64,000 bases of DNA from Streptomyces fulvoviolaceus (lineage in GTDB: Bacteria; Actinomycetota; Actinomycetes; Streptomycetales; Streptomycetaceae), in contig NZ_JOEY01000021.1 of NCBI RefSeq assembly GCF_000718165.1, positions 1 through 64,000 of the forward strand, in the 5' to 3' direction. Made by a program: the position numbers and the translations under genes. Below the pieces are notes generated by a model, which was not told the origin of the DNA, ran no database searches, and was given only the letters and a program-made list of their open reading frames with translations. Shown here one piece after another: positions 7,581 through 17,155 of this stretch. The first letter of the stretch is position 1. Each line of letters begins with the position of its first letter.

Positions 7581-8519
7581 GTGAGCAGCGCACCCCCCGC
7601 CCCCCGCGTCATCGCCGTCGTCGGACCCACCGCGGCCGGAAAGTCCGATCTGGGCGTCTTCCTGGCCCGGCGTCTCGGCGGCGAGGTCGTCAATGCCGAT
7701 TCCATGCAGCTCTACCGAGGGATGGACATCGGCACCGCCAAGCTGACGCCCGAGGAGCGCGGCGACGTCCCGCACCACCTCCTGGACATCTGGGACGTGA
7801 CCGTCACGGCGTCCGTCGCCGAGTACCAGAAGCTGGCCCGCGCCAGGATCGACGCGCTGCTCGCCGAGGGCCGCTGGCCGATCCTCGTCGGCGGCAGCGG
7901 CCTGTACGTCCGCGGTGCCGTCGACAACCTGGAGTTCCCCGGTACCGATCCCGAGGTGAGGGCCCGGCTGGAGGAGGAGCTCGTCCTGCGTGGCTCCGGG
8001 GCGCTGCACGCGCGCCTCGCCGCCGCCGACCCCGAGGCGGCGCACGCGATCCTGCCCAGCAACGGCCGCCGTATCGTCCGGGCCCTCGAAGTGATCGAGA
8101 TCACCGGCAAACCCTTCACCGCCAACCTCCCGGGTCACGACTCGGTCTACGACACCGTCCAGATCGGCGTCGACGTGGCGCGGCCCGAGCTCGACGACCG
8201 CATCGCGCGCCGGGTGGACCGGATGTGGGAGGCGGGCCTCGTGGACGAGGTGCGCGCGCTGGAGGCGCAGGGGCTGCGCGAGGGGCGCACGTCCTCGCGC
8301 GCGCTCGGGTATCAGCAGGTGCTTGCGGCGCTCTCCGGAGAGTGCACCGAGGACGAGGCGCGCGCGGAGACCGTGCGGGCCACCAAACGCTTCGCGCGCC
8401 GTCAGGATTCGTGGTTCAGGCGCGATCCCCGGGTGCACTGGTTGAGTGGGGCTGCGGCGGATCTCACAGAACTTCCGCAGGTCGCACTGGCGTTGGTCGA
8501 ACGACCGGTTACAGCCTGA
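7581..8519 (+). CDS. miaA: tRNA dimethylallyltransferase MiaA
   Basis: Transfers a dimethylallyl group to A37 of tRNAs, producing the i6A substrate of MiaB. The 312-residue frame starts at GTG 7581 and shows the P-loop GPTAAGKS at residues 12-19, the NADSMQLYRGMDIGTAK segment, PHHLLD, and the GGSGLYVRG loop. The frame is open further upstream, but the family homology begins at VSSAPPAPRVIAVVG. Confidence 0.96.
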   Translation: MSSAPPAPRVIAVVGPTAAGKSDLGVFLARRLGGEVVNADSMQLYRGMDIGTAKLTPEERGDVPHHLLDIWDVTVTASVAEYQKLARARIDALLAEGRWPILVGGSGLYVRGAVDNLEFPGTDPEVRARLEEELVLRGSGALHARLAAADPEAAHAILPSNGRRIVRALEVIEITGKPFTANLPGHDSVYDTVQIGVDVARPELDDRIARRVDRMWEAGLVDEVRALEAQGLREGRTSSRALGYQQVLAALSGECTEDEARAETVRATKRFARRQDSWFRRDPRVHWLSGAAADLTELPQVALALVERPVTA

Positions 8520-8621
8520 TCACGTCATGGCATCGGGACGCTCCGGCCGCCATCCCGGCCTTCGGCGCCGTGCCATCATCGAGCTTCGATCGACCAAGTG
8601 GAGTCCGAGTTGGGAGGGCGC

Positions 8622-9125
8622 GTGGCGATGGAGGCCGGCCCTCGCGACACCGCACAAGGCACCGAGCCCCTCACTGCCGAGAGCGGTGAAACGGAGCAGG
8701 ACGGGGACCGTCTGAGCCCCGACGGGCCCGACGAGGTGCAGGGCGGTGTGACCGCCGACGGCCCCGAGCCCGAGGAGATGTTCGCGGGCGAGGTCGAGGT
8801 CGAGCTGCGCCCACAGCGCCGCATGCGTTTCTGGCAGCTCGCGCCCATCGTCTCCCTGGCCACGCTCGGCTCCCTGATGTTCGCCTTCCCGCTGGCCTTC
8901 GACTTCGGCGACAGCGGAGCGGTGATCGCGATGCTGGGTCTGCTGATCTGCTCCTGCGCGGCAGGGTGGGGCATGATGGCGGCCCGCCGCGTTGGTTACA
9001 CGTGGCCTGGGCTGCCGCAGCGGGGCTCGGGCCGCCGCCTGGACTGGCGGATCGTGCTCGGATACGTGCTGTTGGTGGCTGTGGTGGTGGTCCTCGCCGT
9101 GTGGCGAGTAGCAAGGCTGCGCTGA
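8622..9125 (+). CDS. Conserved membrane protein
   Basis: A 167-residue protein with an acidic N-terminal half (to about residue 65) and three hydrophobic segments: LAPIVSLATLGSLMFAFPLA, VIAMLGLLICSCAAGWGMMA, and VLGYVLLVAVVVVLAVW. GTG 8622 was chosen because GGGAGG lies just upstream. No motif reveals a function. It is placed between miaA and dapF. Confidence 0.7.
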   Translation: MAMEAGPRDTAQGTEPLTAESGETEQDGDRLSPDGPDEVQGGVTADGPEPEEMFAGEVEVELRPQRRMRFWQLAPIVSLATLGSLMFAFPLAFDFGDSGAVIAMLGLLICSCAAGWGMMAARRVGYTWPGLPQRGSGRRLDWRIVLGYVLLVAVVVVLAVWRVARLR

Positions 9126-9231
9126 AGGCTTTCAGGGGCGCGGGGCTGTGTCGATATGCGGCTCCGCCTCGTGGGCGCGACCAGCCCCCACCGGCCCGCG
9201 GTCAAAGAACGACCTCACCTACCATCGAAGA

Positions 9232-10125
9232 ATGAGCACGCGGATCCCCTTTCTCAAGGGTCACGGCACCGAGAACGACTTCGTGATCGTCCCGGACCCC
9301 GAGAACACCCTCGACCTGCCCCCGGCCACCGTCGCCGCCCTGTGCGACCGCCGCGCGGGCATCGGCGGCGACGGCCTGCTGCACGTGGTGCGATCCGCCG
9401 CACACCCCGAGGCCAAGGACATGGCGGCCGAGGCGGAGTGGTTCATGGACTACCGCAACGGCGACGGCTCCATCGCGGAGATGTGCGGCAACGGCGTACG
9501 CGTCTTCGCGCGCTACCTCCAGCACGCCGGGCACATCACCGAGGGCGACCTCGCCGTCGCCACGCGCGGGGGCGTGAAGACCGTCCACATCGCGAAGACT
9601 GTGTCCCATAGCGGCTCCGCCGCGGCTGCCGTCACCGTGGGCATGGGCAAGGCCCGCCTCCCCGAAGGCGACGTCACGGTGAGCGTCGGCGAGCGCAGCT
9701 GGCCCGCGCGGAACGTGAACATGGGCAACCCGCACGCCGTGGCCTTCGTGGCCGACCTCGCGCACGCCGGCGACCTGTACTCCCCGCCGCCCTTCAGCCC
9801 GGCGTCCGCCTACCCGGACGGGGTCAACGTCGAGTTCGTGGTCGACCGCGGCCCTCGCCACGTCGCCCTGCGCGTGCACGAGCGCGGCTCCGGCGAGACC
9901 CGCTCGTGCGGCACGGGCGCGTGCGCCGTCGCCGTCGCGGCGGCCCGCAGGGACGGCGACGACCCGACGGCCACCGGCACCCCGGTGACGTACACCGTCG
10001 ACGTGCCCGGCGGCACCCTGGTGATCACCGAGCGACCCGACGGCGAGATCGAGATGACCGGCCCCGCCGTGATCGTCGCCGAGGGCGAGATCGACGCGGA
10101 CTGGCTTGAAAACGCCGCCCGTTGA
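9232..10125 (+). CDS. dapF: Diaminopimelate epimerase DapF
   Basis: Interconverts LL- and meso-diaminopimelate for lysine and peptidoglycan synthesis by a two-base mechanism. The two catalytic cysteines are visible in AEMCGNGVRVFARY and in ETRSCGTGAC. The length (297 aa) is slightly above the family norm because of short insertions. ATG 9232 is supported by the conserved N-terminal RIPFLKGHGTENDFVI. Confidence 0.97.
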   Translation: MSTRIPFLKGHGTENDFVIVPDPENTLDLPPATVAALCDRRAGIGGDGLLHVVRSAAHPEAKDMAAEAEWFMDYRNGDGSIAEMCGNGVRVFARYLQHAGHITEGDLAVATRGGVKTVHIAKTVSHSGSAAAAVTVGMGKARLPEGDVTVSVGERSWPARNVNMGNPHAVAFVADLAHAGDLYSPPPFSPASAYPDGVNVEFVVDRGPRHVALRVHERGSGETRSCGTGACAVAVAAARRDGDDPTATGTPVTYTVDVPGGTLVITERPDGEIEMTGPAVIVAEGEIDADWLENAAR

Positions 10126-10413
10126 CCGCGTGAATCGTGAGGGCAGGACGTCCCGGAGACCCGGAACCGCAGCCACAGACGCCCCGGCCGGTTCGAAATC
10201 ACGGCCGACCGCTGGTCAGGTGGCGCGAAACCGTAAACCTACAAACCTTCGCTCGAATGGGTGATCCGTTTCACGCTCGACGAGAGGCGGTCAGCGGCAC
10301 GTGGTGGGCTCGGTAGCATCAAGCACCGGCCCGGACGGGGAATCGATGCCATCCCCTGAGCCGTGTCCGCCATGGGGCACCCCGTCCGCCGGTCCACGCA
10401 GCCGGAGGTGCCC

Positions 10414-12573
10414 ATGAGTGCGGAGGCCACGAATCCTGCGACGGCAGGGCCTGTGACCACAGGCCCTGTGGTGCCCACAGTGCCCCGCAGGAAGGCCCGC
10501 GCCCGGATCGACCTGCGCCGTCTGGGCCGCGCCGCGCTGCTCGGCCCTGCCGCCCGCGACCGGCTGCCCGACGCCATCGGCCATGTCGCCGAGGCCCATC
10601 GCGCCCACTACCCGGACGCCGACGTCGAACCGCTGCGCCACGCCTACGTCCTGGCCGAGGCCTCGCACCGCGGCCAGATGCGCAAGAGCGGTGAGCCGTA
10701 CATCACACACCCGCTCGCCGTGACCCTGATTCTCGCCGAACTCGGCGCCGAGACCACGACTTTGACGGCCTCTCTGCTCCACGACACCGTCGAGGACACC
10801 GATGTGACGCTCGATCAGGTCGGCGAGCAGTTCGGCGCGGAGGTCCGCTTCCTCGTCGACGGCGTCACCAAACTGGAGAAGGTCGACTACGGCGCCGCCG
10901 CCGAGCCCGAGACCTTCCGCAAGATGCTCGTCGCCACCGGCAACGACGTCCGCGTGATGTCGATCAAACTCGCCGACCGGCTGCACAACATGCGCACCCT
11001 GGGCGTGATGCGCCCCGAGAAACAGGAACGCATCGCCAAGGTCACCCGCGACGTCCTCATCCCGCTCGCCGAACGCCTCGGCGTCCAGGCGCTCAAGTCC
11101 GAACTGGAAGACCTGGTCTTCGCGATCCTGCACCCCGAGGAGTACGAGCACACGCGGGAGCTGATCGTCGACAACGCCTCCCGCGCGGACGACCCGCTCG
11201 CCGAGATCTCCGACGAGGTGCGCGCCGTCCTGCGCGACGCGGGCATCCAGGCCGAAGTCCTCATCCGGCCCCGCCACTTCGTCTCCGTGCACCGCACCGC
11301 CCGCAAGCGCGGCCGGCTGCGCGGCGCCGACTTCGGCCGCCTGCTGGTGCTGGTCAACGAGGACGCGGACTGTTACGGCGTCCTGGGTGAGCTGCACACC
11401 TGTCTGACGCCCGTCGTCTCGGAGTTCAAGGACTTCATCGCCGTACCCAAGTTCAACCTGTACCAGTCGCTGCACACCGCCGTGGCCCGCGGCGACGGCC
11501 AGGTCGCCGAAGTCCTCATCCGCACCCACCAGATGCACAAGGTCGCCGAGGCCGGCGTGGTCGCGCTCGGCAATCCCTACGCTCCTCCTTCGGAGGAGCC
11601 CGTCGACGGCGAGCGGGCGGACCCCACGCGTCCCGGCTGGCTCTCCCGCCTCCTCGACTGGCAGGAAGGCGCGTCCGACCCCGACACCTTCTGGTCCACC
11701 CTGCGCGAGGACCTCGCTCAGGACCGTGAGATCACCGTCTTCCGGCCCGACGGCGGCACCCTGGGCCTGCCCGAGGGTGCGACCTGTGTGGACGCCGCGT
11801 ACGCGCAGTACGGCGAGGACGCGCACGCGTGCCTCGGCGCCCGCGTCAACGGCCGCCTGGCGACCCTCAGCACGGTCCTGAGGGACGGCGACACCGTCCA
11901 GCTCCTCATGGGCCAGGACCCGGCCTCCGAACCCTCCAGAGAGTGGCTGGAGCACGCGCACACGCCCGCCGCGCGGATCGCCATCCAGCGGTGGCTCACC
12001 ACGCATCCGGCATCCGCCGAGGCGCAGGAGGGGATCTCGGAAGCGGAGTCCCAGCCCACCGAGAGCTCCGCCCGGCCCGCCGCCGACGGCCCCGCCTCCC
12101 GGCCGGCCGACCGCCCCGCCGCTGCGCACGCCGTCGCCGACCAGCCCGGCACGACCGTACGCCTGGCCGGCTGCTGTACGCCCGTACCGCCCGACGAGAT
12201 CACCGGCTTCGCCGTGCGCGGGGGAGCGGTGACCGTCCACCGCGTGGGGTGCGCGGCGGTGGCGCGCATGACGGACGCGGGGCGCGCGGAGGTCGGCGTG
12301 AGCTGGGGGGACACCACCGGGTGCCGGGTCACGCTGTTCGCCGAATCGTTCGGCCGCCCCCATCTGCTCGCGGACCTCACCGAGGCGATGGCTCTGGAGG
12401 GCGCGGAGATCGTCTCGGCGACCGTCGAGCCCCCGAGCCAGCAGCGCGTACGCCACACCTACACGGTCGAACTCCCGGACGCGGCGCACCTCCCCGCCCT
12501 GATGCGCGCCATGCGGAACGTGCCCGGGGTGTACGACGTGAGCCGGGCGCAGGCGCCGACCCCCGGGGACTGA
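10414..12573 (+). CDS. rshA: RelA/SpoT-homologue (RSH) (p)ppGpp synthetase/hydrolase
   Basis: A long RSH protein of the RshA type rather than the main RelA. Domains: HD hydrolase (HRGQMRKSGEPYITHPLAV; SLLHDTVEDTDVT; DRLHNMRTLG), RelA/SpoT synthetase (RPRHFVSVHR; FKDFIAVPKFNLYQSLHTAV), TGS (ITVFRPDGGTLGLPEGATCV), and a C-terminal Cys-containing ACT-like region (LAGCCTPVPPDEITGF). The synthetase domain is divergent: EVQIRT is EVLIRT and the usual HWxYK motif is absent. The ATG at 10414 has GGAGG 5 bp upstream; an in-frame upstream start at 10363 is less likely. Confidence 0.92.
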   Translation: MSAEATNPATAGPVTTGPVVPTVPRRKARARIDLRRLGRAALLGPAARDRLPDAIGHVAEAHRAHYPDADVEPLRHAYVLAEASHRGQMRKSGEPYITHPLAVTLILAELGAETTTLTASLLHDTVEDTDVTLDQVGEQFGAEVRFLVDGVTKLEKVDYGAAAEPETFRKMLVATGNDVRVMSIKLADRLHNMRTLGVMRPEKQERIAKVTRDVLIPLAERLGVQALKSELEDLVFAILHPEEYEHTRELIVDNASRADDPLAEISDEVRAVLRDAGIQAEVLIRPRHFVSVHRTARKRGRLRGADFGRLLVLVNEDADCYGVLGELHTCLTPVVSEFKDFIAVPKFNLYQSLHTAVARGDGQVAEVLIRTHQMHKVAEAGVVALGNPYAPPSEEPVDGERADPTRPGWLSRLLDWQEGASDPDTFWSTLREDLAQDREITVFRPDGGTLGLPEGATCVDAAYAQYGEDAHACLGARVNGRLATLSTVLRDGDTVQLLMGQDPASEPSREWLEHAHTPAARIAIQRWLTTHPASAEAQEGISEAESQPTESSARPAADGPASRPADRPAAAHAVADQPGTTVRLAGCCTPVPPDEITGFAVRGGAVTVHRVGCAAVARMTDAGRAEVGVSWGDTTGCRVTLFAESFGRPHLLADLTEAMALEGAEIVSATVEPPSQQRVRHTYTVELPDAAHLPALMRAMRNVPGVYDVSRAQAPTPGD

Positions 12574-12663
12574 GTCACCCGCCGGTCACCCGGCCTACCC
12601 GTTCGAGTGGGCCGGTCGCGCGCCGTCGCCGTACGGCCCGCGCGCGCTGGTAGCCGTGGTGCC

Positions 12664-14169
12664 ATGCCGCTCACCCCCCGCACCCCGGCTCCCCGAGCCC
12701 GCGTCAGGACCCCCCGGCGCCGGAAGGCCGCCGCACTCCTCGCCTCCGCCGTCTCCGTCTGCCTCCTCGCCGCGAGCGCTCCCGCGACACCGCTGGGCGT
12801 CGGCGACCGCCTCTTCCCGCACCTGGGCAACCCCGGATACGACGTGGCGTCGTACGACCTCTCCTTCACCTATCCCGGCAGCAACACCAAGCCGCTGACC
12901 GCGGTCACCACGATCGACGCCTGGACGACGACCTCTCTGGACCGCATTAACCTCGACTTCGCACACGGCGAGGTCGACTCGGTCGAGGTGGACGGCGACC
13001 CCGCCACGTTCACCAGTGCCGGTGAGGACCTCGTCGTCACGCCGGACGAGGCGCTGCCCGCCGGCAGCTGGATGCGGATCACCGTCCGGCACACCAGCGA
13101 CCCGGTGTCCGAGGAGGGCCGGGACGGCGGCTGGGTGCGGACCGCGGACGGCCTCGCCATGGCCAACCAGGCGGACGCCGCCCACCTGGTTTTCCCGTGC
13201 AACGACCACCCCTCCGACAAGGCGATGTTCACCATCCGGGTCACCGCGCCCAACGGCTACACCGCCGTCGCCAACGGCCTGCCGACCAACGTGGACAGGG
13301 CCGGCCGGGCGACCACCTGGACGTACCGCACCCAGCACCCCATGGCCACCGAGCTCGCCCAGGTCTCCATCGGCCGCTCCACCGTGCTGCGCCGCGAGGG
13401 CCCGCACGGACTGCCCGTCCGGGACGTCGTGCCCACCAAGGACCGGGCCGAGCTCGAACCGTGGCTCAGGAAGACCCCCGCCCAGATCGCCTGGATGGAG
13501 GGCAAGGTCGGGCCGTACCCCTTCGAGACGTACGGTCTGCTGATGGCCGCGGCGGACACCGGCTTCGAGCTGGAGACGCAGACCCTCTCTCTCTTCGAGA
13601 GAGACCTGTTCACCGAGCCCGCCTACCCCAAGTGGTACGTCGAGTCGATCATGGTGCACGAGCTGGCCCACCAGTGGTTCGGCGACAGCGTCAGCCCGCG
13701 CACCTGGTCCGACCTGTGGCTCAACGAGGGGCACGCCACCTGGTACGAGGCCCTCTACGCGGAGGAGAAGGCCGACAAGCCGATGCAGGCGCGGATGAAG
13801 GCGGCCTACGGCGCCTCCGACCGCTGGCGCGCGGCCGGCGGACCGCCCGCGGCCCCCAAGGCGCCCGACCCCGGCCAGAAGATCAGCATCTTCCGGCCGA
13901 ACGTCTACGACGGTGCCGCGCTGGCCCTGTACGCCCTGCGCCAGGAGATCGGCCGCCCCGCCTTCGAGCGCCTGGAGAAGGCCTGGGTGAGCCGCCACCG
14001 GGACGGCATCGCCACGACCGCGGACTTCGTCGCGCTCGCCGAGGAGATCTCCGGACGCGACCTGGGCACGTTCTTCCAGGACTGGCTCTACGGCGAGAAG
14101 ACCCCGCCGATGCCGGGTCACCCGGACTGGAAGTCGGCCGTGCCTGCCAAGGCGGCGCCCGCGAAATAA
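12664..14169 (+). CDS. Secreted M1-family zinc metallopeptidase
   Basis: A 501-residue extracellular aminopeptidase-like enzyme. A twin-basic signal peptide (about residues 1-42, hydrophobic core AALLASAVSVCLLAASAPA) is followed by the M1 N-terminal beta domain and the catalytic domain. Zinc motif HELAHQWFGDS with the third ligand in LWLNEGHATWYE gives a canonical HExxHx18E. ETQTLSLF replaces the GAMEN exopeptidase loop. The protein ends soon after the catalytic domain, as in the shorter M1 family members. Confidence 0.93.
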   Translation: MPLTPRTPAPRARVRTPRRRKAAALLASAVSVCLLAASAPATPLGVGDRLFPHLGNPGYDVASYDLSFTYPGSNTKPLTAVTTIDAWTTTSLDRINLDFAHGEVDSVEVDGDPATFTSAGEDLVVTPDEALPAGSWMRITVRHTSDPVSEEGRDGGWVRTADGLAMANQADAAHLVFPCNDHPSDKAMFTIRVTAPNGYTAVANGLPTNVDRAGRATTWTYRTQHPMATELAQVSIGRSTVLRREGPHGLPVRDVVPTKDRAELEPWLRKTPAQIAWMEGKVGPYPFETYGLLMAAADTGFELETQTLSLFERDLFTEPAYPKWYVESIMVHELAHQWFGDSVSPRTWSDLWLNEGHATWYEALYAEEKADKPMQARMKAAYGASDRWRAAGGPPAAPKAPDPGQKISIFRPNVYDGAALALYALRQEIGRPAFERLEKAWVSRHRDGIATTADFVALAEEISGRDLGTFFQDWLYGEKTPPMPGHPDWKSAVPAKAAPAK

Positions 14170-14306
14170 GGCGGTGACGAGACGGGCCGTGCCGTGCGAC
14201 CATCATCGGGTCGGCGCGGCACGGGACACGGGAATCTCCCGGGGTACTCGTGCGTTGTTCCAAGTGACGGTCGCCGAATCGGCATCCCCATCGACGTAAG
14301 GACCCA

Positions 14307-15800
14307 ATGACCTCCTCTTCATCTTCTTCCCAGGACACTGAGCGCTTCGCGCATGCCTACCCCGAAGGTCTTCGGGCCGATGCCCTGATGGAAGAGGACG
14401 TCGCCTGGAGCCACGAGATCGACGGAGAGCGGGACGGCGACCAGTTCGACCGCTCCGAGCGCGCGGCTCTGCGCCGCGTCGCGGGCCTCTCCACCGAACT
14501 CGAGGACGTCACCGAGGTCGAGTACCGTCAGCTCCGCCTGGAGCGGGTCGTGCTCGTCGGCGTCTGGACCACGGGGACCGCGACGGACGCGGACAACTCC
14601 CTCGCGGAGCTCGCCGCCCTCGCCGAGACCGCGGGCGCGCTCGTGCTCGACGGCGTGATCCAGCGCCGCGACAAGCCCGACGCGGCCACCTACATCGGTT
14701 CCGGCAAGGCCAACGAGCTGCGCGACATCGTGCTCGAGACGGGCGCGGACACCGTCATCTGCGACGGTGAACTCAGCCCGGGCCAGCTCATCCACCTCGA
14801 AGACGTCGTCAAGGTCAAGGTCATCGACCGTACGGCCCTGATCCTCGACATCTTCGCCCAGCACGCCAAGTCCCGAGAGGGCAAGGCGCAGGTCGCGCTC
14901 GCGCAGATGCAGTACATGCTGCCGAGGCTGCGCGGCTGGGGTCAGTCGCTGTCCCGTCAGATGGGCGGCGGCAAGGGCGGCGGCCTCGCCACCCGTGGTC
15001 CCGGTGAGACCAAGATCGAGACGGACCGGCGCCGGATCCGCGAGAAGATGGCGAAGATGCGCCGGGAGATCGCGGAGATGAAGACCGGCCGCGACATCCA
15101 GCGTCAGGTGCGCCGACGCAACAAGGTGCCGTCCGTCGCCATCGCGGGCTACACCAACGCCGGCAAGTCCTCGCTGCTCAACCGCCTCACCGGCGCCGGC
15201 GTGCTGGTCGAGAACGCCCTGTTCGCGACCCTCGACCCGACCGTGCGCCGGTCCGAGACCCCGAGCGGACGGCTGTACACCCTGGCCGACACCGTCGGTT
15301 TTGTGCGGCACCTGCCGCACCACCTGGTCGAGGCGTTCCGCTCCACCATGGAGGAGGTCGGCGAGTCCGACCTGATCCTGCACGTGGTGGACGGCTCGCA
15401 CCCGAACCCGGAGGAGCAGCTGGCCGCCGTACGCGAGGTGATCAGGGACGTCGGCGCCACCGGCGTGCCCGAGATCGTCGTGATCAACAAGGCGGACGCG
15501 GCCGACCCGCTGACGCTCCAGCGGCTCATGCGGATCGAGCCACGCTCCATCGCCGTCTCGGCCCGCACCGGCCTGGGCATCGACGAACTGCTCGCGCTCA
15601 TCGACAACGAGCTGCCGCGACCTTCGGTCGAGATCGAGGCGCTCGTGCCGTACACCCACGGCAAGCTGGTCGCCCGCGCCCACACCGACGGCGAGGTGAT
15701 CTCCGAGGAGCACACCGCGGAGGGCACCCTGCTCAAGGCGCGGGTGCACGAGGAACTGGCGGCGGATCTCGCGCCGTACGTGCCCGCTCCGGCCCTCTGA
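14307..15800 (+). CDS. hflX: Ribosome-associated GTPase HflX
   Basis: A 497-residue Obg-related GTPase that binds and can split ribosomes under stress. It shows the N-terminal HflX domain (LVLDGVIQRRDKPDAATYIG), the glycine-rich GWGQSLSRQMGGGKGGG linker, and the G domain: G1 GYTNAGKS, G3 DTVGFVRHLP, G4 NKAD. AAGGA precedes ATG 14307. The first ~70 residues are an acidic extension common in actinobacteria. Confidence 0.96.
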   Translation: MTSSSSSSQDTERFAHAYPEGLRADALMEEDVAWSHEIDGERDGDQFDRSERAALRRVAGLSTELEDVTEVEYRQLRLERVVLVGVWTTGTATDADNSLAELAALAETAGALVLDGVIQRRDKPDAATYIGSGKANELRDIVLETGADTVICDGELSPGQLIHLEDVVKVKVIDRTALILDIFAQHAKSREGKAQVALAQMQYMLPRLRGWGQSLSRQMGGGKGGGLATRGPGETKIETDRRRIREKMAKMRREIAEMKTGRDIQRQVRRRNKVPSVAIAGYTNAGKSSLLNRLTGAGVLVENALFATLDPTVRRSETPSGRLYTLADTVGFVRHLPHHLVEAFRSTMEEVGESDLILHVVDGSHPNPEEQLAAVREVIRDVGATGVPEIVVINKADAADPLTLQRLMRIEPRSIAVSARTGLGIDELLALIDNELPRPSVEIEALVPYTHGKLVARAHTDGEVISEEHTAEGTLLKARVHEELAADLAPYVPAPAL

Positions 15801-15810
15801 CCCGCAGAGT

Positions 15811-15845
15811 GAAGGCCCGCTCCCTGTCCCAGGGGGCGGGCCTTC
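15811..15845 (+). terminator. hflX terminator hairpin
   Basis: A perfect 10-bp stem, GAAGGCCCGC / GCGGGCCTTC, begins 10 bp after the hflX stop and is followed by a short T-containing tail (GGCTTTCTT). It also lies just beyond the stop of the convergent protease gene. Confidence 0.85.
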
Positions 15846-15866
15846 GGCTTTCTTCGCGGGCGGGCG

Positions 15867-17063
15867 TCACCGACCGCCGTACGCCTCGCTCATGTTCTCG
15901 TAGAGCGTCTGGGCGGTCCGACCCAGCTGCGGGCCGGCCAGCCAGCGGTTGTCGGACGGGCCGATCGACGTGTTCGAGACCAGCTTGGTCTCGCCGTCCA
16001 CCACCCGGAACCAACCGCCGCCTGACGAACCGCCGGTCATCGTGCAGCCGATGCGGTACATCGTCGGCAGGGACGGGCTCAGCGAGAGCCGGCCGGGCCG
16101 GTCGACGCACTTGAACATCTGCAGCCCGCTGTACGGCGCCGCCGCCGGGTAGCCCCAGGCGCCCATCGTGGCGACCTCGGTCGCGGACGGGGCGGAGAAG
16201 TCGACGGCGAGGGCGCCCGCGGCTTCTTCGAGGGACTGGGAACCCGACTCGGGCTTCACGTGCAGCACGGCGTAGTCGTACGCCGCACCCGCGCCGCCGC
16301 TCTCCGAGCCGCCCTCGATCCACTGGCTGGAGGTCGAGGCCCAGTCCGCCCACCAGGTCCCGTACGGCGCGATCTCCGCGGGATCCGCGTCGCTCAGCTC
16401 CGACGCGGGGCGGCCGAGGTCGTTGTACGACGGCACGAACGCGATGTTGCGGTACCAACCGCCGCCCTGCCCGGCGTGCACACAATGCCCGGCTGTCCAG
16501 ACGAGGTTGGACTTGCCCGGGTGGTTCACGTCGGTGACGACCGTGCCCGAGCAGACCATCGAACCCTGGGGGGAGTCGAAGAAGACCTTGCCGACCGGGG
16601 CCGCGTTGTCGTGGTACGGCGTCTTCTCCGCCGTGGCCTCGACGGGCGCCGGCTCGGGGTCACTGACGCCCTGGTCGGCGGACGCGTCCTGCGTGGAGAT
16701 CGTCTTGTCGGCCTCCTGCGCGGACTTCATCCGCTCGGGATTCCAGAGGCCCTCGATGATCGGGTTGACGAAGTCCTCGGCCGCGCTGAGCCATTCGTCC
16801 TTGTCCCAGTCCTTCCAGCCGCCGTCCGTCCACTCGTCGACGTCGATGCCGTGCTCTTCGAGCTGGCTCGCGATGTCGCTGGGGATCTCGAACGTGCCCT
16901 GGCCGGCGGACCGGGAGGCCGTGCCGTCGGCCTTGTCGTCCGCCCCCGAACCACCACAGGCAGTCGCGGTCAGGGCCATCGCGGCGACGAGCCCGGTGGC
17001 GGCGAGGAGAGTGCGGTTGCGTCGCCTACGGCGCGGCACTGCCGGCGCATGTGTGGAACGCAT
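15867..17063 (-). CDS. Secreted trypsin-like serine protease (paralogue 1)
   Basis: A 398-residue secreted, probably lipid-anchored protease. A twin-Arg/Lys-rich signal peptide ends in ALTATACGGSG, a plausible lipobox Cys. The catalytic triad is visible: His in WTAGHCVHAG, Asp in YDYAVLHVKP, Ser in GGSSGGGWF. Between signal and protease domain lies an acidic, Trp-rich module (GIDVDEWTDGGWKDWDKDEW … NPIIEGLWNPERM) also found in the adjacent paralogue. GTG/ATG options upstream exist; ATG 17063 follows a G-rich ribosome-binding site. Confidence 0.88.
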   Translation of the reverse strand: MRSTHAPAVPRRRRRNRTLLAATGLVAAMALTATACGGSGADDKADGTASRSAGQGTFEIPSDIASQLEEHGIDVDEWTDGGWKDWDKDEWLSAAEDFVNPIIEGLWNPERMKSAQEADKTISTQDASADQGVSDPEPAPVEATAEKTPYHDNAAPVGKVFFDSPQGSMVCSGTVVTDVNHPGKSNLVWTAGHCVHAGQGGGWYRNIAFVPSYNDLGRPASELSDADPAEIAPYGTWWADWASTSSQWIEGGSESGGAGAAYDYAVLHVKPESGSQSLEEAAGALAVDFSAPSATEVATMGAWGYPAAAPYSGLQMFKCVDRPGRLSLSPSLPTMYRIGCTMTGGSSGGGWFRVVDGETKLVSNTSIGPSDNRWLAGPQLGRTAQTLYENMSEAYGGR

Positions 17064-17155
17064 GCGCGGGAACCCCCGTTGGAGCGGGTGCGTGTGAAGG
17101 GTGAGGGTGAACGGCGGCGGAGAGGCACCCACCGCCGTTCGCACTCAGCAGCCGG

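Noticed and set aside
10291..12489. 732-residue open frame opposite the RSH gene
   Set aside because: Antisense of a clearly coding RSH protein with all expected domains; no family motif in the antisense translation.
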